Shown here: positions 8,601-19,502 of the stretch, piece after piece | How positions within the stretch are numbered: the stretch's first letter is position 1 | Layout of the letters: each line of letters starts with the position of its first letter | DNA from: Gammaproteobacteria bacterium | GTDB taxonomy: Bacteria; Pseudomonadota; Gammaproteobacteria; Pseudomonadales; Pseudomonadaceae | Assembly (NCBI GenBank): GCA_012719655.1 | Contig: JAAXZZ010000001.1 | Location: 1-34,731, forward strand | Length of the DNA stretch: 34,731 nt | Direction: 5' to 3' | Translations under genes and position numbers: made by a program | Notes under the pieces: model-generated | Seen by the model: the letters and a program-made list of their open reading frames with translations, nothing else | Told to the model about the DNA's origin: nothing | Databases searched by the model: none

Positions 8601-9126
8601 TGATTTACGCCCGGCTCGAGACCCCCAAACAGTGGCTGGTTTAATTGTAAACCTGCGGGTGATGCGCAATAAAAAAGGTGACAAGATGGGTTTCATTACC
8701 CTAGATGACCGCTCCGCACGTATTGAAGCATCGCTGTTTGCTGAGGCTTTTAATCAGGCACAAGCCTTGCTGCAAACCGATGCTTTAGTGATCGTTGAAG
8801 GTGAAGTCAGTCATGATGATTTTTCTGGCGGTCTGCGTTTGCGTGCTAAACGTGTGATGGGGTTAGAAGAAGCACGCACCAGTTTGGCGCAAAGTTTACG
8901 CCTGAATGTGTCTGTGACAGACTTAAGTCGTGACAGTCTTACGCGCTTAAAAGCATTACTATTGCAATATAAAGGTGCGTGTCCACTGACAGTACAATAC
9001 ACCGGAGCTAGCGCTACAGCTTTGTTGGAGTTTTCTGAGCAGTGGAGAATTGAACCTACAGATGACTTGATTCAGGCATTACGTGACCTGTTTGGTAAAG
9101 ATAACGTCTTTTTACATTATCGTTAA
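5608..9126 (+). CDS. dnaE: DNA polymerase III alpha subunit
   Basis: This is the replicative polymerase, 1172 residues from the chosen ATG, close to the 1160-1173 of E. coli and P. aeruginosa. An in-frame TTG lies at 5569, but the ATG at 5608 has AAAAGG eight bases upstream and gives the conserved N-terminus MSASFVHLRVHSEFSLVDG. An N-terminal PHP domain (VHLRVHSEFS) is followed by the palm, with the aspartates of PDFDVDF at residues 402-406. Then come fingers (GYGFNKSHSAAYG), a helix-hairpin-helix region and an OB-fold near residues 985-1070. Upstream is purC rather than the rnhB I recall in PAO1, so a rearrangement boundary lies at 5551-5607. accA follows, as in Pseudomonas. Confidence 0.98.
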   Translation: MSASFVHLRVHSEFSLVDGLVRIKPLIKAVSDAGMPAVAVTDQSNMSSLVKFYTAAQKGGVKPICGADIWLASAEEDGPLTRMTLLVMTPQGYRNLTELISLGFTDGQHNGLAILQRDWVKQAATGLIALSGAKEGEIGLALLAGDKAKATELLAEWQAVFGDRFYLELQRTQRPNDEEHVHAAVALAAETGVAVVATNDVRFLQQDDFAAHETRVCIGEGRTLDDPRRPRLYSEQQYLKTPAEMAELFADIPEALSNSVEIAKRCNIEVQLGKHFLPDFPVPEGMTIDEYLRHVSFAGLEERLSVTLPKDTPDYAAKRKVYDDRLNFELDIIIQMGFPGYFLIVMDFIRWAKNNGVPVGPGRGSGAGSLVAYVLHITNLDPLLYDLLFERFLNPERVSMPDFDVDFCMDGRDRVIDYVANTYGRTAVSQIITFGTMAAKAVVRDVARVQGKAYGLADRLSKMIPFEVGMTLSKAFEAEEALRDFLAADEEAAEIWAMALKLEGITRGTGKHAGGVVIAPTKLTDFSPISCDEEGAGLVTQFDKDDVEAAGLVKFDFLGLRTLTIIKWALENINRDRAKVGEPPLDIDFIPLDDKPTYQMLQRAETTAVFQLESRGMKELIKKLKPDCLEDLIALVALFRPGPLQSGMVDDFINRKHGRAELAYPHSDYQYEGLKPVLAPTYGIILYQEQVMQIAQVMAGYTLGQADMLRRAMGKKQPEEMAKQRDGFVDGCTANGIDPHLAANIFDLVEKFAGYGFNKSHSAAYGLVSYQTAWLKQHYPPQFMAAVLSADMDNTDKVVILVEECRNMKLRIMAPDVNQSEYKFTVNAEGHVVYGLGAIKGVGEGPVEAIVAARGERPFTDLFDFCARMDLKRINKRTLDPLLRSGALDRLGPYFSEQFDEYQAGIDRNRAVLLAAMDEAIQTADQAARNRESGHMDLFGEMFAEEDVDLYAQYRNARELSLKERLKGEKETLGLYLTGHPIDEYEGEVRRFARQRIIDLRPARDPQTVAGLIVNLRVMRNKKGDKMGFITLDDRSARIEASLFAEAFNQAQALLQTDALVIVEGEVSHDDFSGGLRLRAKRVMGLEEARTSLAQSLRLNVSVTDLSRDSLTRLKALLLQYKGACPLTVQYTGASATALLEFSEQWRIEPTDDLIQALRDLFGKDNVFLHYR

Positions 9127-9180
9127 TACATCAACATCTGTGATGGTTAGCCAAAAGGCTCGGCCCATACAGAATTTGGT

Positions 9181-9208
9181 GATTTACGTTGTTACTTTCG
9201 CGTAAATC
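9181..9208 (+). repeat. 8-bp inverted repeat between dnaE and accA
   Basis: GATTTACG and CGTAAATC are perfect complements around a 12-base loop. A second short stem, ACGGC/GCCGT, lies at 9223-9238. There is no T-run after either, so these are weak leader or intercistronic structures, not clear terminators. Confidence 0.35.
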
Positions 9209-9258
9209 TTAAACATTGCAACACGGCCTTACCGCCGTAACAAAAATGGATGCCCCTG

Positions 9259-10209
9259 ATGAACCCTAGTTTCTTGGATTTTGAACAGCCCATTGCCGAT
9301 CTTCAGGCGAAAATTGAAGAGTTACGCTTGGTAGGCAATAACAACGACTTAAACATTGGTGAAGAAATTGCGCGTCTACAAGAAAAAAGTAATGCGCAGA
9401 CTAGAAGCATTTTTGCCAATTTGACCAGCTGGCAAATAGCCCGCATGGCGCGTCACCCGCAGCGTCCTTACACATTAGATTATATTGAGCACTTGTTTAC
9501 TGAATTTGAGGAGCTGCATGGTGATCGACACTTCGCTGATGATGCAGCGTTGGTCGGCGGTATTGCTCGCTTTAATGATAAGCCCGTGATGGTGATCGGT
9601 CATCAAAAAGGCCGTGAAGTACGCGAAAAAGTACGACGCAACTTTGGTATGCCGCGCCCTGAAGGCTATCGTAAAGCCTGTCGATTAATGGAAATGGCAG
9701 AGCGTTTTAAAATGCCAATTCTGACCTTTATTGATACGCCAGGTGCTTATCCAGGCATTGACGCTGAAGAGCGCGGTCAGAGCGAGGCTATTGCTTGGAA
9801 CTTGCGGGTGATGTCGCGTTTGAAAACACCAATTATCTCAACGGTCATTGGTGAGGGCGGTTCCGGTGGCGCATTAGCCATTGGTGTGTGCGACCGTTTG
9901 AATATGCTGCAATATGCAACCTATGCGGTGATTTCCCCAGAAGGTTGTGCATCGATCCTCTGGAAAACTGCAGATAAGGCAGCTGATGCAGCTGAGGCTA
10001 TGGGTATTACTGCTGAGAGTTTACAAGGTTTGAAAATCGTTGATCACGTGATTGCTGAGCCACTCGGCGGTGCGCATCGTGATCTTAAAGCAACCGTTGA
10101 GTCGATGCGTGAAACCTTGGCGGCACAATTGGATGAGCTGTTGACCTTAGATACTGACCAATTACTAGCCCGTCGTTATGAGAAGCTTATGGGCTTTGGT
10201 ATCGCTTAA
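9259..10209 (+). CDS. accA: Acetyl-CoA carboxylase carboxyltransferase subunit alpha
   Basis: With AccD this forms the carboxyltransferase that transfers CO2 from biotin to acetyl-CoA, the first step of fatty-acid synthesis. The start at 9259 gives [18 protein letters not shown], the N-terminus of Pseudomonas AccA, and a 316-residue product. An in-frame ATG at 9250 is less likely, because GGA at 9248-9250 then fits as ribosome site for 9259. Visible signatures are the biotin/CoA-site segments [30 protein letters not shown] and [12 protein letters not shown]. It lies 132 bases after dnaE and before tilS, the standard gammaproteobacterial order. Confidence 0.97.
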   Translation: MNPSFLDFEQPIADLQAKIEELRLVGNNNDLNIGEEIARLQEKSNAQTRSIFANLTSWQIARMARHPQRPYTLDYIEHLFTEFEELHGDRHFADDAALVGGIARFNDKPVMVIGHQKGREVREKVRRNFGMPRPEGYRKACRLMEMAERFKMPILTFIDTPGAYPGIDAEERGQSEAIAWNLRVMSRLKTPIISTVIGEGGSGGALAIGVCDRLNMLQYATYAVISPEGCASILWKTADKAADAAEAMGITAESLQGLKIVDHVIAEPLGGAHRDLKATVESMRETLAAQLDELLTLDTDQLLARRYEKLMGFGIA

Positions 10210-10229
10210 TTGTCAGCGCTTGCCGTACT

Positions 10230-10260
10230 GGCGCGCCCTAAGGCTTTGCTTGGGTGCGCC
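10230..10260 (+). repeat. Hairpin between accA and tilS
   Basis: GGCGCGCCC pairs with GGGTGCGCC (nine pairs, one G-U) around a 13-base loop. No T-run follows. The stem covers an in-frame GTG at 10254, which is one reason to place the tilS start further downstream. Confidence 0.45.
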
Positions 10261-10289
10261 TTGCAGCCCTATTCTTGCGGCTGTTTCTT

Positions 10290-11606
10290 ATGTTAGATAT
10301 TGAAAAACAGATTCTTGATAAGTTGTTGCGTTGGGGCAACAGATCCTCGTTTTGTATCGCTTTTTCTGGCGGTATTGACTCGACAGTACTGTTGCATGCG
10401 GTGGCGCATCTGGCCAAGCAGTATCGCTTCCCTCGGTTGCGGGCGATATATATTGAGCATGGCTTACAAGAGGTGGCGCAGACTTGGCCGGCTCATTGTC
10501 AAAGGATATGCGCTGAGCTACAGGTGCCGTTAACTGTGATTACAGTCGATGTCGCGCCGACTGCCAGTGTTGAGCGGGCGGCGCGTGAGGCGCGTTATGC
10601 CGCCTTTGCTGAGCATTTGCACAGTGACGAGGTGTTGTTGATGGCGCAGCATTTGGATGATCAAGCAGAAACTGTTTTATTTCGACTGCTGCGAGGGGCG
10701 GGCGTCTCAGGTTTGCGGGGTATTCCAGAGCAGCGAGCTTTGAGTCTCGGCTACTTGCTGCGACCGCTGTTAGGTCTTAGTCGTCAGCAATTGCAAAACT
10801 ATGCACAGCAGCGGGGGTTGCAATGGATTGAAGATCCCTCGAATGCCAGCGATGGCTTTGCCCGTAATTATTTACGTCAGCACATTATTCCGCGCCTACA
10901 AACCCGCTGGTCCGCTTTGCGTAGTACCTTGCAACGTAGCGCGCAGCATATGCAAGAAGCCCAGCAGCTGTTAGATGAGCTGGCAGAATTGGATCTAAAG
11001 CATGCTCAACCGCAAGCCTCTTTAGCTTGGCTGCAGTTGCCTAGCCTTGATTTAAATGCTGTACGAGAATTGTCCTTGGCACGCCAGAAAAATCTCTTAC
11101 GTTACTGGCTGGCCGCTTTTACTTTGCCGCCTGACAGTGCCCATTGGCAAAGTTGGCAGACATTGCGCGATGCCAAAAGCACGGCCAGCCCTCTCTGGCG
11201 TTTGCAGCAAGGCGCACTGCTGCGCAGTCATAATACTGTCTATTGGTTGCCGCAAGACTATTTAGAGGCGCCGCCGGCGCTGCGCTTAACCATTGCTTGC
11301 GCTGGACGTTATCAGTTAGCAAATAATGGCTATTTAACGGTCAGCGGTGAGATGCATGCACCATTGCAGATCCGTTATCGCCAGGGTGCTGAACGTTTGC
11401 TGATTGCTGGGCGCGGCCATCGTGATGTAAAACGGCTTTTGCAAGAAGAGGGGGTGCCTGCCTTTTTGCGGGGGCGTCTGCCGCTGGTTTTTCAGCAGGA
11501 TGAGCTGGTGGCGATTGCTAATCTGACACATTTAAATCGCCCCTCGCTCAGCAAGGTTACAATTGCTTGGCAGCTTGTTGACGAGAATCAGTTCGTCTCG
11601 ACATAG
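10290..11606 (+). CDS. tilS: tRNA(Ile)-lysidine synthase
   Basis: TilS attaches lysine to C34 of the CAU-anticodon tRNA(Ile), so that it reads AUA and not AUG. The 438-residue product has the PP-loop ATP-pyrophosphatase motif SGGIDS at residues 26-31, then HLDDQAETVLFRLLRGAGVSGL and EDPSNASDGFARNYLR, characteristic of TilS. A C-terminal domain ends near PLVFQQDELVAIANL. In-frame GTG at 10254 is possible, but it sits inside a hairpin and adds a leucine-rich extension. The ATG at 10290 gives the usual N-terminus, though its ribosome site is poor. A 263-base gap to pyrG follows. Confidence 0.95.
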   Translation: MLDIEKQILDKLLRWGNRSSFCIAFSGGIDSTVLLHAVAHLAKQYRFPRLRAIYIEHGLQEVAQTWPAHCQRICAELQVPLTVITVDVAPTASVERAAREARYAAFAEHLHSDEVLLMAQHLDDQAETVLFRLLRGAGVSGLRGIPEQRALSLGYLLRPLLGLSRQQLQNYAQQRGLQWIEDPSNASDGFARNYLRQHIIPRLQTRWSALRSTLQRSAQHMQEAQQLLDELAELDLKHAQPQASLAWLQLPSLDLNAVRELSLARQKNLLRYWLAAFTLPPDSAHWQSWQTLRDAKSTASPLWRLQQGALLRSHNTVYWLPQDYLEAPPALRLTIACAGRYQLANNGYLTVSGEMHAPLQIRYRQGAERLLIAGRGHRDVKRLLQEEGVPAFLRGRLPLVFQQDELVAIANLTHLNRPSLSKVTIAWQLVDENQFVST

Positions 11607-11700
11607 ATGTGAATGTGCGCCAGTGGGCAGTTATTGTTTGCTTGATGTACAGTCTTGGGTAATTAAACGTAGAAAAGATGTTTTTTAGTGGTTTCTTGGT

Positions 11701-11729
11701 TTGAGTCATAAACAGCTTTCGCGTAGACT
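11701..11729 (+). promoter_or_regulatory. Predicted sigma-70 promoter for pyrG
   Basis: TTGAGT (11701-11706) and TAGACT (11724-11729) are separated by 17 bases. The remaining leader to the pyrG ATG is ~140 bases and contains a small GGCGG/CCGCC stem at 11832-11844. This is the best promoter-like pair in the 263-base tilS-pyrG gap. I see no coding potential there. Confidence 0.45.
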
Positions 11730-11848
11730 ATTCTCCCGTCTATTAGTTGATTAGTGCAGGTGCTTAATTGCTTCTGTAGCGCTTGGTTTTTAATTGCAAA
11801 TTATCAAGCACAGCTTTCAATGCTTATCTTCGGCGGTTTGCCGCCTAA

Positions 11849-15686
<3,838 letters not shown>

Positions 15687-15696
15687 TGTGCAACCT

Positions 15697-15728
15697 CTGT
15701 GAGTGATGCATGTCACAGTAGCTGTGAT
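15697..15728 (+). repeat. Two mutually exclusive short stems after eno
   Basis: CTGTGA (15697-15702) can pair with TCACAG (15713-15718), while CACAG (15714-15718) can instead pair with CTGTG (15722-15726) downstream. They directly precede the eno terminator and may influence its folding. Evidence is base pairing only. Confidence 0.35.
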
Positions 15729-15732
15729 GTTC

Positions 15733-15762
15733 AAAGGGCAGCCATTTCAGCTGCCCTTTTCT
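15733..15762 (+). terminator. Rho-independent terminator or attenuator between eno and ftsB
   Basis: AAAGGGCAGC pairs perfectly with GCTGCCCTTT around a seven-base loop (CATTTCA), and the T-run continues into TCT. It ends only 13 bases before ftsB, so ftsB-ispD either depend on read-through or use their own promoter. Confidence 0.75.
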
Positions 15763-15775
15763 ATGGAAGACCACT

Positions 15776-16057
15776 ATGAAGAAAGAACCCTATTGGTTGT
15801 TGATTGTACTGCTCGTGATGCTTCTCGGGTTGCAGTACCGTCTTTGGCTGGGGGATGGTGGTGTCGCGCAAAGTGTGCAACTCAAACAGCAAATTACCGA
15901 GCAAAAAGCTGAGAATGAGCGCTTGTTTGAGCGCAATCGAGTCATGGACGCCGAAGTGATGGAGCTGAAAAAGGGTCTAGAAACCGTTGAAGAGCGTGCT
16001 CGCTATGAACTGGGGATGGTCAAGGAAGGGGAAACCCTTTTCTTGCTGGCAGAATGA
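15776..16057 (+). CDS. ftsB: Cell-division protein FtsB
   Basis: This 93-residue septum protein has a short cytoplasmic start (MKKEPYW), one membrane helix (residues ~7-24, LLIVLLVMLLGLQY) and a periplasmic coiled coil (residues ~35-75, LKQQITEQKAENERLFERN). It ends with the conserved ERARYELGMVKEGE segment. FtsB links FtsL and FtsQ in the divisome and helps trigger septal peptidoglycan synthesis. The start has GGAAGA five bases upstream. The last four bases overlap ispD (ATGA), the standard eno-ftsB-ispD order. Confidence 0.96.
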   Translation: MKKEPYWLLIVLLVMLLGLQYRLWLGDGGVAQSVQLKQQITEQKAENERLFERNRVMDAEVMELKKGLETVEERARYELGMVKEGETLFLLAE

Positions 16058-16764
16058 CAACTCCAACGTTTTGGCTAGTGATTCCGGCGGCTGGTATTGG
16101 TAGTCGCATGCAGGCGCAATGCCCAAAGCAATATTTGACTGTTGCGGGTAAAACGATTCTTGAACTGACATTGCACTGTTTTTTAGAGCATCCAGGCCTG
16201 CGTGGAATTACCGTGGCGTTGGCTGAGCATGATCGTTGGTGGTCGAAGTTACAAGTGGCCGAGCATCGCTTGGTGCAAACTGTTGTCGGCGGTGCTGAGC
16301 GGGCTGACTCAGTGCTCAATGCTTTACTCGCATTACACGAAAGGGGTGCGCAAGCTCACGATTGGGTGTTGGTCCACGATGCGGCGCGTCCATTACTTGA
16401 GCGCGATGATTTAGATCGACTATTAAAGCATTTGGCCGATGATCCACTGGGTGGTTTGTTAGCTGTGCCTGCGCGCGACACGCTGAAACAGATTGATGCC
16501 AGTGGACGAGTGATGAAAACCATTGATCGCCGTGTGATCTGGCAAGCCTTAACCCCACAAATGTTTAAGCTTGGTCAGTTGCAACGAGCGCTGGCCGATG
16601 CCCTGCAAGCGGGCGTGGCGGTGACGGATGAATCCTCAGCGATGGAGTGGGCAGGATTTTCTCCTCAAGTTGTTGAAGGGCGCTGCAGTAATATTAAAAT
16701 CACTCGCCCAGAAGACTTGTTGTTCTTACAGTCGCAATTATCGCTTAGGTCTTCGTCTCTATAG
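16054..16764 (+). CDS. ispD: 2-C-methyl-D-erythritol 4-phosphate cytidylyltransferase
   Basis: IspD activates MEP with CTP in the non-mevalonate isoprenoid pathway. The 236-residue protein has the CTP-binding N-terminus VIPAAGIGSRM, then GGAERADSVLNAL, VLVHDAARPLL and the C-terminal TDESSAMEW and NIKITRPEDL motifs. It is coupled to ftsB by a four-base overlap. Its pathway neighbour ispF lies further downstream (21943) rather than adjacent, because the accessory interval and the formaldehyde genes intervene. Confidence 0.97.
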   Translation: MTTPTFWLVIPAAGIGSRMQAQCPKQYLTVAGKTILELTLHCFLEHPGLRGITVALAEHDRWWSKLQVAEHRLVQTVVGGAERADSVLNALLALHERGAQAHDWVLVHDAARPLLERDDLDRLLKHLADDPLGGLLAVPARDTLKQIDASGRVMKTIDRRVIWQALTPQMFKLGQLQRALADALQAGVAVTDESSAMEWAGFSPQVVEGRCSNIKITRPEDLLFLQSQLSLRSSSL

Positions 16765-16862
16765 TCAGACTGCAGCAGTGTGAAGGCATTCGCTTTATAT
16801 GTTTTCAGTCGGCTGCTGGCTTGAATGGCTGCCAACAGTGTCACAGCGCTTGAGTCAGGTTT

Positions 16863-16871
16863 TGCTATAGT
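16863..16871 (+). promoter_or_regulatory. Extended -10 promoter candidate flanked by 8-bp direct repeats
   Basis: TGC-TATAGT matches an extended -10 element. Direct repeats CTTGAGTC lie on both sides at 16849-16856 and 16876-16883. No good -35 is present at 17 bases, as expected for extended -10 or activator-dependent promoters. It would drive the coiled-coil gene starting at 16933. Confidence 0.35.
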
Positions 16872-16886
16872 AAAACTTGAGTCCGT

Positions 16887-16905
16887 AGCGCATGGTCCAT
16901 GCGCT
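16887..16905 (+). repeat. Perfect 8-bp stem in the leader of the coiled-coil gene
   Basis: AGCGCATG-GTC-CATGCGCT is a perfect inverted repeat just downstream of the candidate -10 and 28 bases before the start codon. It could be an operator or an mRNA hairpin. No T-run follows, so it is not a terminator. Confidence 0.45.
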
Positions 16906-16932
16906 GTGCCTGCATTTAATTTGAGAGAAGTC

Positions 16933-18279
16933 ATGCGCTTACAAAATAAACCACAGATGGTTGAGGCCGTGATGTTTTTCACGGATCAGAAAATCTCTAA
17001 ACAGATGCTGTATCCAGAGTTTGAAGCGGTGCTGGATGGCATGGTCAATATGCCTGAGTTTACTGATCAGCAAATGCAAGCGGTGTATGTACTAATCAAC
17101 CCTAGATTATTAGTGCGCTCACTGGTGTTCTTCTATATTGATTTTGATGAAAAAGGCGCCGCTGATCCGAGTTGGAATATACCTTTGCGACATTTAGCCG
17201 AGCGTGCAGGGCGTGGGCCTGATCTTGGTGCTGGCCCCATCCGTCTAGCGTGTCGCAGTCAATCATCGGTGCCTTGGCATCAAATGCATCTTTGGGATCC
17301 TGATCTATCGCCAAAACATAACCATATTCTGATGGTGCGCGATGCAGTGAAATCAAATACCTTGGGGGTGTTGTCAGAAGATTCCTATGAGCCCATTATT
17401 GTTACTGAGCAGCTCACCATTGCTGCAGAGGATCGCTGGGAATCAGCCTCGCAAATGGACGCTAATGTTGCACAGCTTGAGCGTGAAAAAGATCAAGAGC
17501 AGCGCCATAAAGCCGCACAAATAATTAAACAGCAAAGATTGCGCATTAGCACTTTAGAAACACAACACGAAGAGCAACTAACCAAGTTGCGTATTAAGCA
17601 TCAAGCTGAACTTGCTGCACAGCAGCAAATGCAATTGCAATTACAACAGCAATTGCAGCAACAAGAGCGTTTGAACGTTGAACTCAAGCAGCAACTGACT
17701 CAGCAAGCAGAGAGCCTCAATGCGTTACGTGCCGACTTACAAGCGCGACTGCGTGCTTTCGAACAACACGAGCGCGAAGCAGTGGAGTCATTGCGTGTCC
17801 AGTTTGAGCACGAGTTACAAGCACGCATTGCTGTTGCCGTGGTTGAATATAAAGAACAAGTGGCCATTCGAGATGTGGAGCTCGCTTATAAAACTGAGCA
17901 TGAGCAACAGCTACTCAATGAGCTGGCTCAATTGAAAAAACAATTGCAAGATCAAGCCGGGCAAAGCGGTGAGCAAATCTTAGAGCGTCTGAGTCGCTCT
18001 GGTGTGGTTTTTGTAGCTTGCCATCCAGGGGTTGGGCATATCACTATCCCGTTGCAAGATATGACACTGTATCAAGAAAAAACGATGCAATATGTTGCTA
18101 AAAAATGCGCAGTGACTGAAGATCAGTACATGCGCTGGTTGGCGCATTATGAAAATCCGGTGTGTTCGGTTAAGTTTGATGAACATACGCAATGTGGTTT
18201 ACCTTTGGCGCGTGTAAATACCCCCAGCGGTTTTATTGAGGGCGAGTCAAACCGCTGTTCAAAACACAAGAAAATTTAA
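16933..18279 (+). CDS. Uncharacterised coiled-coil protein with C-terminal Cys/His cluster
   Basis: I do not recognise this 448-residue protein. The ATG at 16933 has GAGAGAAG just upstream, so I prefer it to a longer frame from 16825. Residues 1-170 form a globular-looking region with a hydrophobic patch (LVRSLVFFYIDF, ~63-72) too short and polar at its end to be a clear membrane helix. Residues ~175-345 are a charged, glutamine-rich coiled coil. Residues 350-448 are globular again, with C363, C392, C411, C421, C442 and H445. The spacing C-x9-C-x20-C-x2-H at the end suggests a metal site. There is no signal peptide or nucleotide-binding loop. It starts an accessory interval between ispD and frmA. 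A structural, partitioning or regulatory role is possible, but I assign none. Confidence 0.85.
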   Translation: MRLQNKPQMVEAVMFFTDQKISKQMLYPEFEAVLDGMVNMPEFTDQQMQAVYVLINPRLLVRSLVFFYIDFDEKGAADPSWNIPLRHLAERAGRGPDLGAGPIRLACRSQSSVPWHQMHLWDPDLSPKHNHILMVRDAVKSNTLGVLSEDSYEPIIVTEQLTIAAEDRWESASQMDANVAQLEREKDQEQRHKAAQIIKQQRLRISTLETQHEEQLTKLRIKHQAELAAQQQMQLQLQQQLQQQERLNVELKQQLTQQAESLNALRADLQARLRAFEQHEREAVESLRVQFEHELQARIAVAVVEYKEQVAIRDVELAYKTEHEQQLLNELAQLKKQLQDQAGQSGEQILERLSRSGVVFVACHPGVGHITIPLQDMTLYQEKTMQYVAKKCAVTEDQYMRWLAHYENPVCSVKFDEHTQCGLPLARVNTPSGFIEGESNRCSKHKKI

Positions 18280-18281
18280 TG

Positions 18282-18312
18282 ACAAGGTTGAAGGTATTCC
18301 TATACGCCTTGT
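18282..18312 (+). terminator. Imperfect hairpin after the coiled-coil gene
   Basis: ACAAGG pairs with CCTTGT, and inside it GTAT pairs with ATAC around a TCCT loop, with a bulge on the left arm. TATGTTTT follows. It is a weak terminator or attenuator candidate ahead of the cyclic-nucleotide/rhodanese gene. Confidence 0.4.
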
Positions 18313-18339
18313 TATGTTTTAACAAGAGTATGGAAACAC

Positions 18340-19449
18340 ATGAGCAGTTATTTAAGTCCGCTGCAACTGAGTAGTTTTACATCGTTAAATGCGCTATCTG
18401 CTCAACAGTACAATGAGCTTAAAACCGAGTTGTTAATCCAGCCTTTTTTAGCTGGACAAACTGTTGTGCACTTGTCTGAAAGTTTGCAGAAAACCTGTTT
18501 TTTAGTCTCTGGAGACTTGTTTTATCAGTCTGCAGCAGGCACTGAAATCTATATTGAAGCTGGCAGTGAAGAAAGTCAGCATGCGCTTCCAGCGAATACC
18601 TCTGAGCCTTACACTTTAGTGGCTGCGACCGATTGCAGCGTAGTCTTGCTTGAGCGTAGTCGTTTAGCCGGGTTGCTGATTTGGCGTCAGGCATCGCAGG
18701 ATTTACTTTTAGAGCTTGAGGCGCAAGGTGAGGATATGGAGTGGTTGTCAGCGCTTCTTGAAAACCCGCTATTTGCTCGTGTTCCAGCCGTTAATATCCG
18801 CGAAATGCTACAGCGTTTGCATCGTCTTGATTTACCAAAAGGTAGCGCTGTGATTGAAGAGGGTGGGCGTGGAGATCGCTGTTATTTTCTGCGCAGTGGT
18901 AATGCTGAAGTCACTCAGAGTCGTGATGGGCAGGAACAAGTGCTTGCGCAATTATCAATGGGTGCTTGCTTTGGCGAAGAGGCGTTATTAAGTGACGCGC
19001 CACGTAATGCCACTGTTACTTTGTTAGAAGACAGTCGTGTGCTGTACCTTGAGCGCGCTGATTTTTTAGAGTTACTTAAAGCTCCGGTCACTGAAGAAGT
19101 GTCCTTTGCTCAAGCTGGGCAGCTGTTAGCGCGAGGTGCGCAGTGGTTAGATGTGCGACGCCTAGATGAATACGAACGCGGCCACGCGTCGCAAGCCTTG
19201 CACATGCCGTTGGATTTGTTACGGTTAAAAGAGCGCTTATTGGATAAGAATAAAGTGTATTTGTGCTATTGCGATGATGGTAAGCGCAGTCAAAGTGCTG
19301 TTTTTCTGCTTACTCAATTGGGTTATCAAGCCTATGCATTAAGAGGTGGTACTGATGTTTTATCCATAATGCCACGTGAAGCCTTTTTGTGCGAAGAGGG
19401 ATCAGGTTATTTGCTGCGCTCTGGTGGACGTTTTGAGCGCAGCAGCTAA
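18340..19449 (+). CDS. Tandem cyclic-nucleotide-binding domain protein with C-terminal rhodanese domain
   Basis: The 369-residue protein has three parts. Residues ~12-125 look like a degenerate cyclic-nucleotide-binding fold (QPFLAGQTVVHLSESLQKTCFLVSGDL), lacking the phosphate-binding cassette. Residues ~140-247 are a clear second copy (PKGSAVIEEGGRGDRCYFL) with cassette FGEEALLSDAPRNATV, including the phosphate-binding arginine at 222. Residues ~252-355 are a rhodanese domain with active-site loop CDDGKRS, catalytic cysteine 311. There is no DNA-binding helix-turn-helix, so it is not a Crp-type regulator. It probably couples nucleotide sensing to sulfur transfer or thiol chemistry in the cytoplasm; ligand and acceptor are unknown. 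It lies 60 bases after the coiled-coil gene, possibly in the same operon. Confidence 0.85.
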   Translation: MSSYLSPLQLSSFTSLNALSAQQYNELKTELLIQPFLAGQTVVHLSESLQKTCFLVSGDLFYQSAAGTEIYIEAGSEESQHALPANTSEPYTLVAATDCSVVLLERSRLAGLLIWRQASQDLLLELEAQGEDMEWLSALLENPLFARVPAVNIREMLQRLHRLDLPKGSAVIEEGGRGDRCYFLRSGNAEVTQSRDGQEQVLAQLSMGACFGEEALLSDAPRNATVTLLEDSRVLYLERADFLELLKAPVTEEVSFAQAGQLLARGAQWLDVRRLDEYERGHASQALHMPLDLLRLKERLLDKNKVYLCYCDDGKRSQSAVFLLTQLGYQAYALRGGTDVLSIMPREAFLCEEGSGYLLRSGGRFERSS

Positions 19450-19502
19450 TGGCTGTGATAGTGCTGAGGCAGCATGCAAGTTGTAATATGAGCTGAGTGG
19501 TT

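Noticed and set aside
16825..16932. N-terminal extension of the coiled-coil protein by 36 residues
   Set aside because: The extension spans the candidate promoter and hairpin and has no ribosome site, whereas ATG 16933 has GAGAGAAG upstream.
17620..17720. Glutamine-rich CAG/CAA tract as a DNA repeat or CRISPR-like array
   Set aside because: There is no regular repeat-spacer unit; the codons encode a continuous coiled coil in one open frame.
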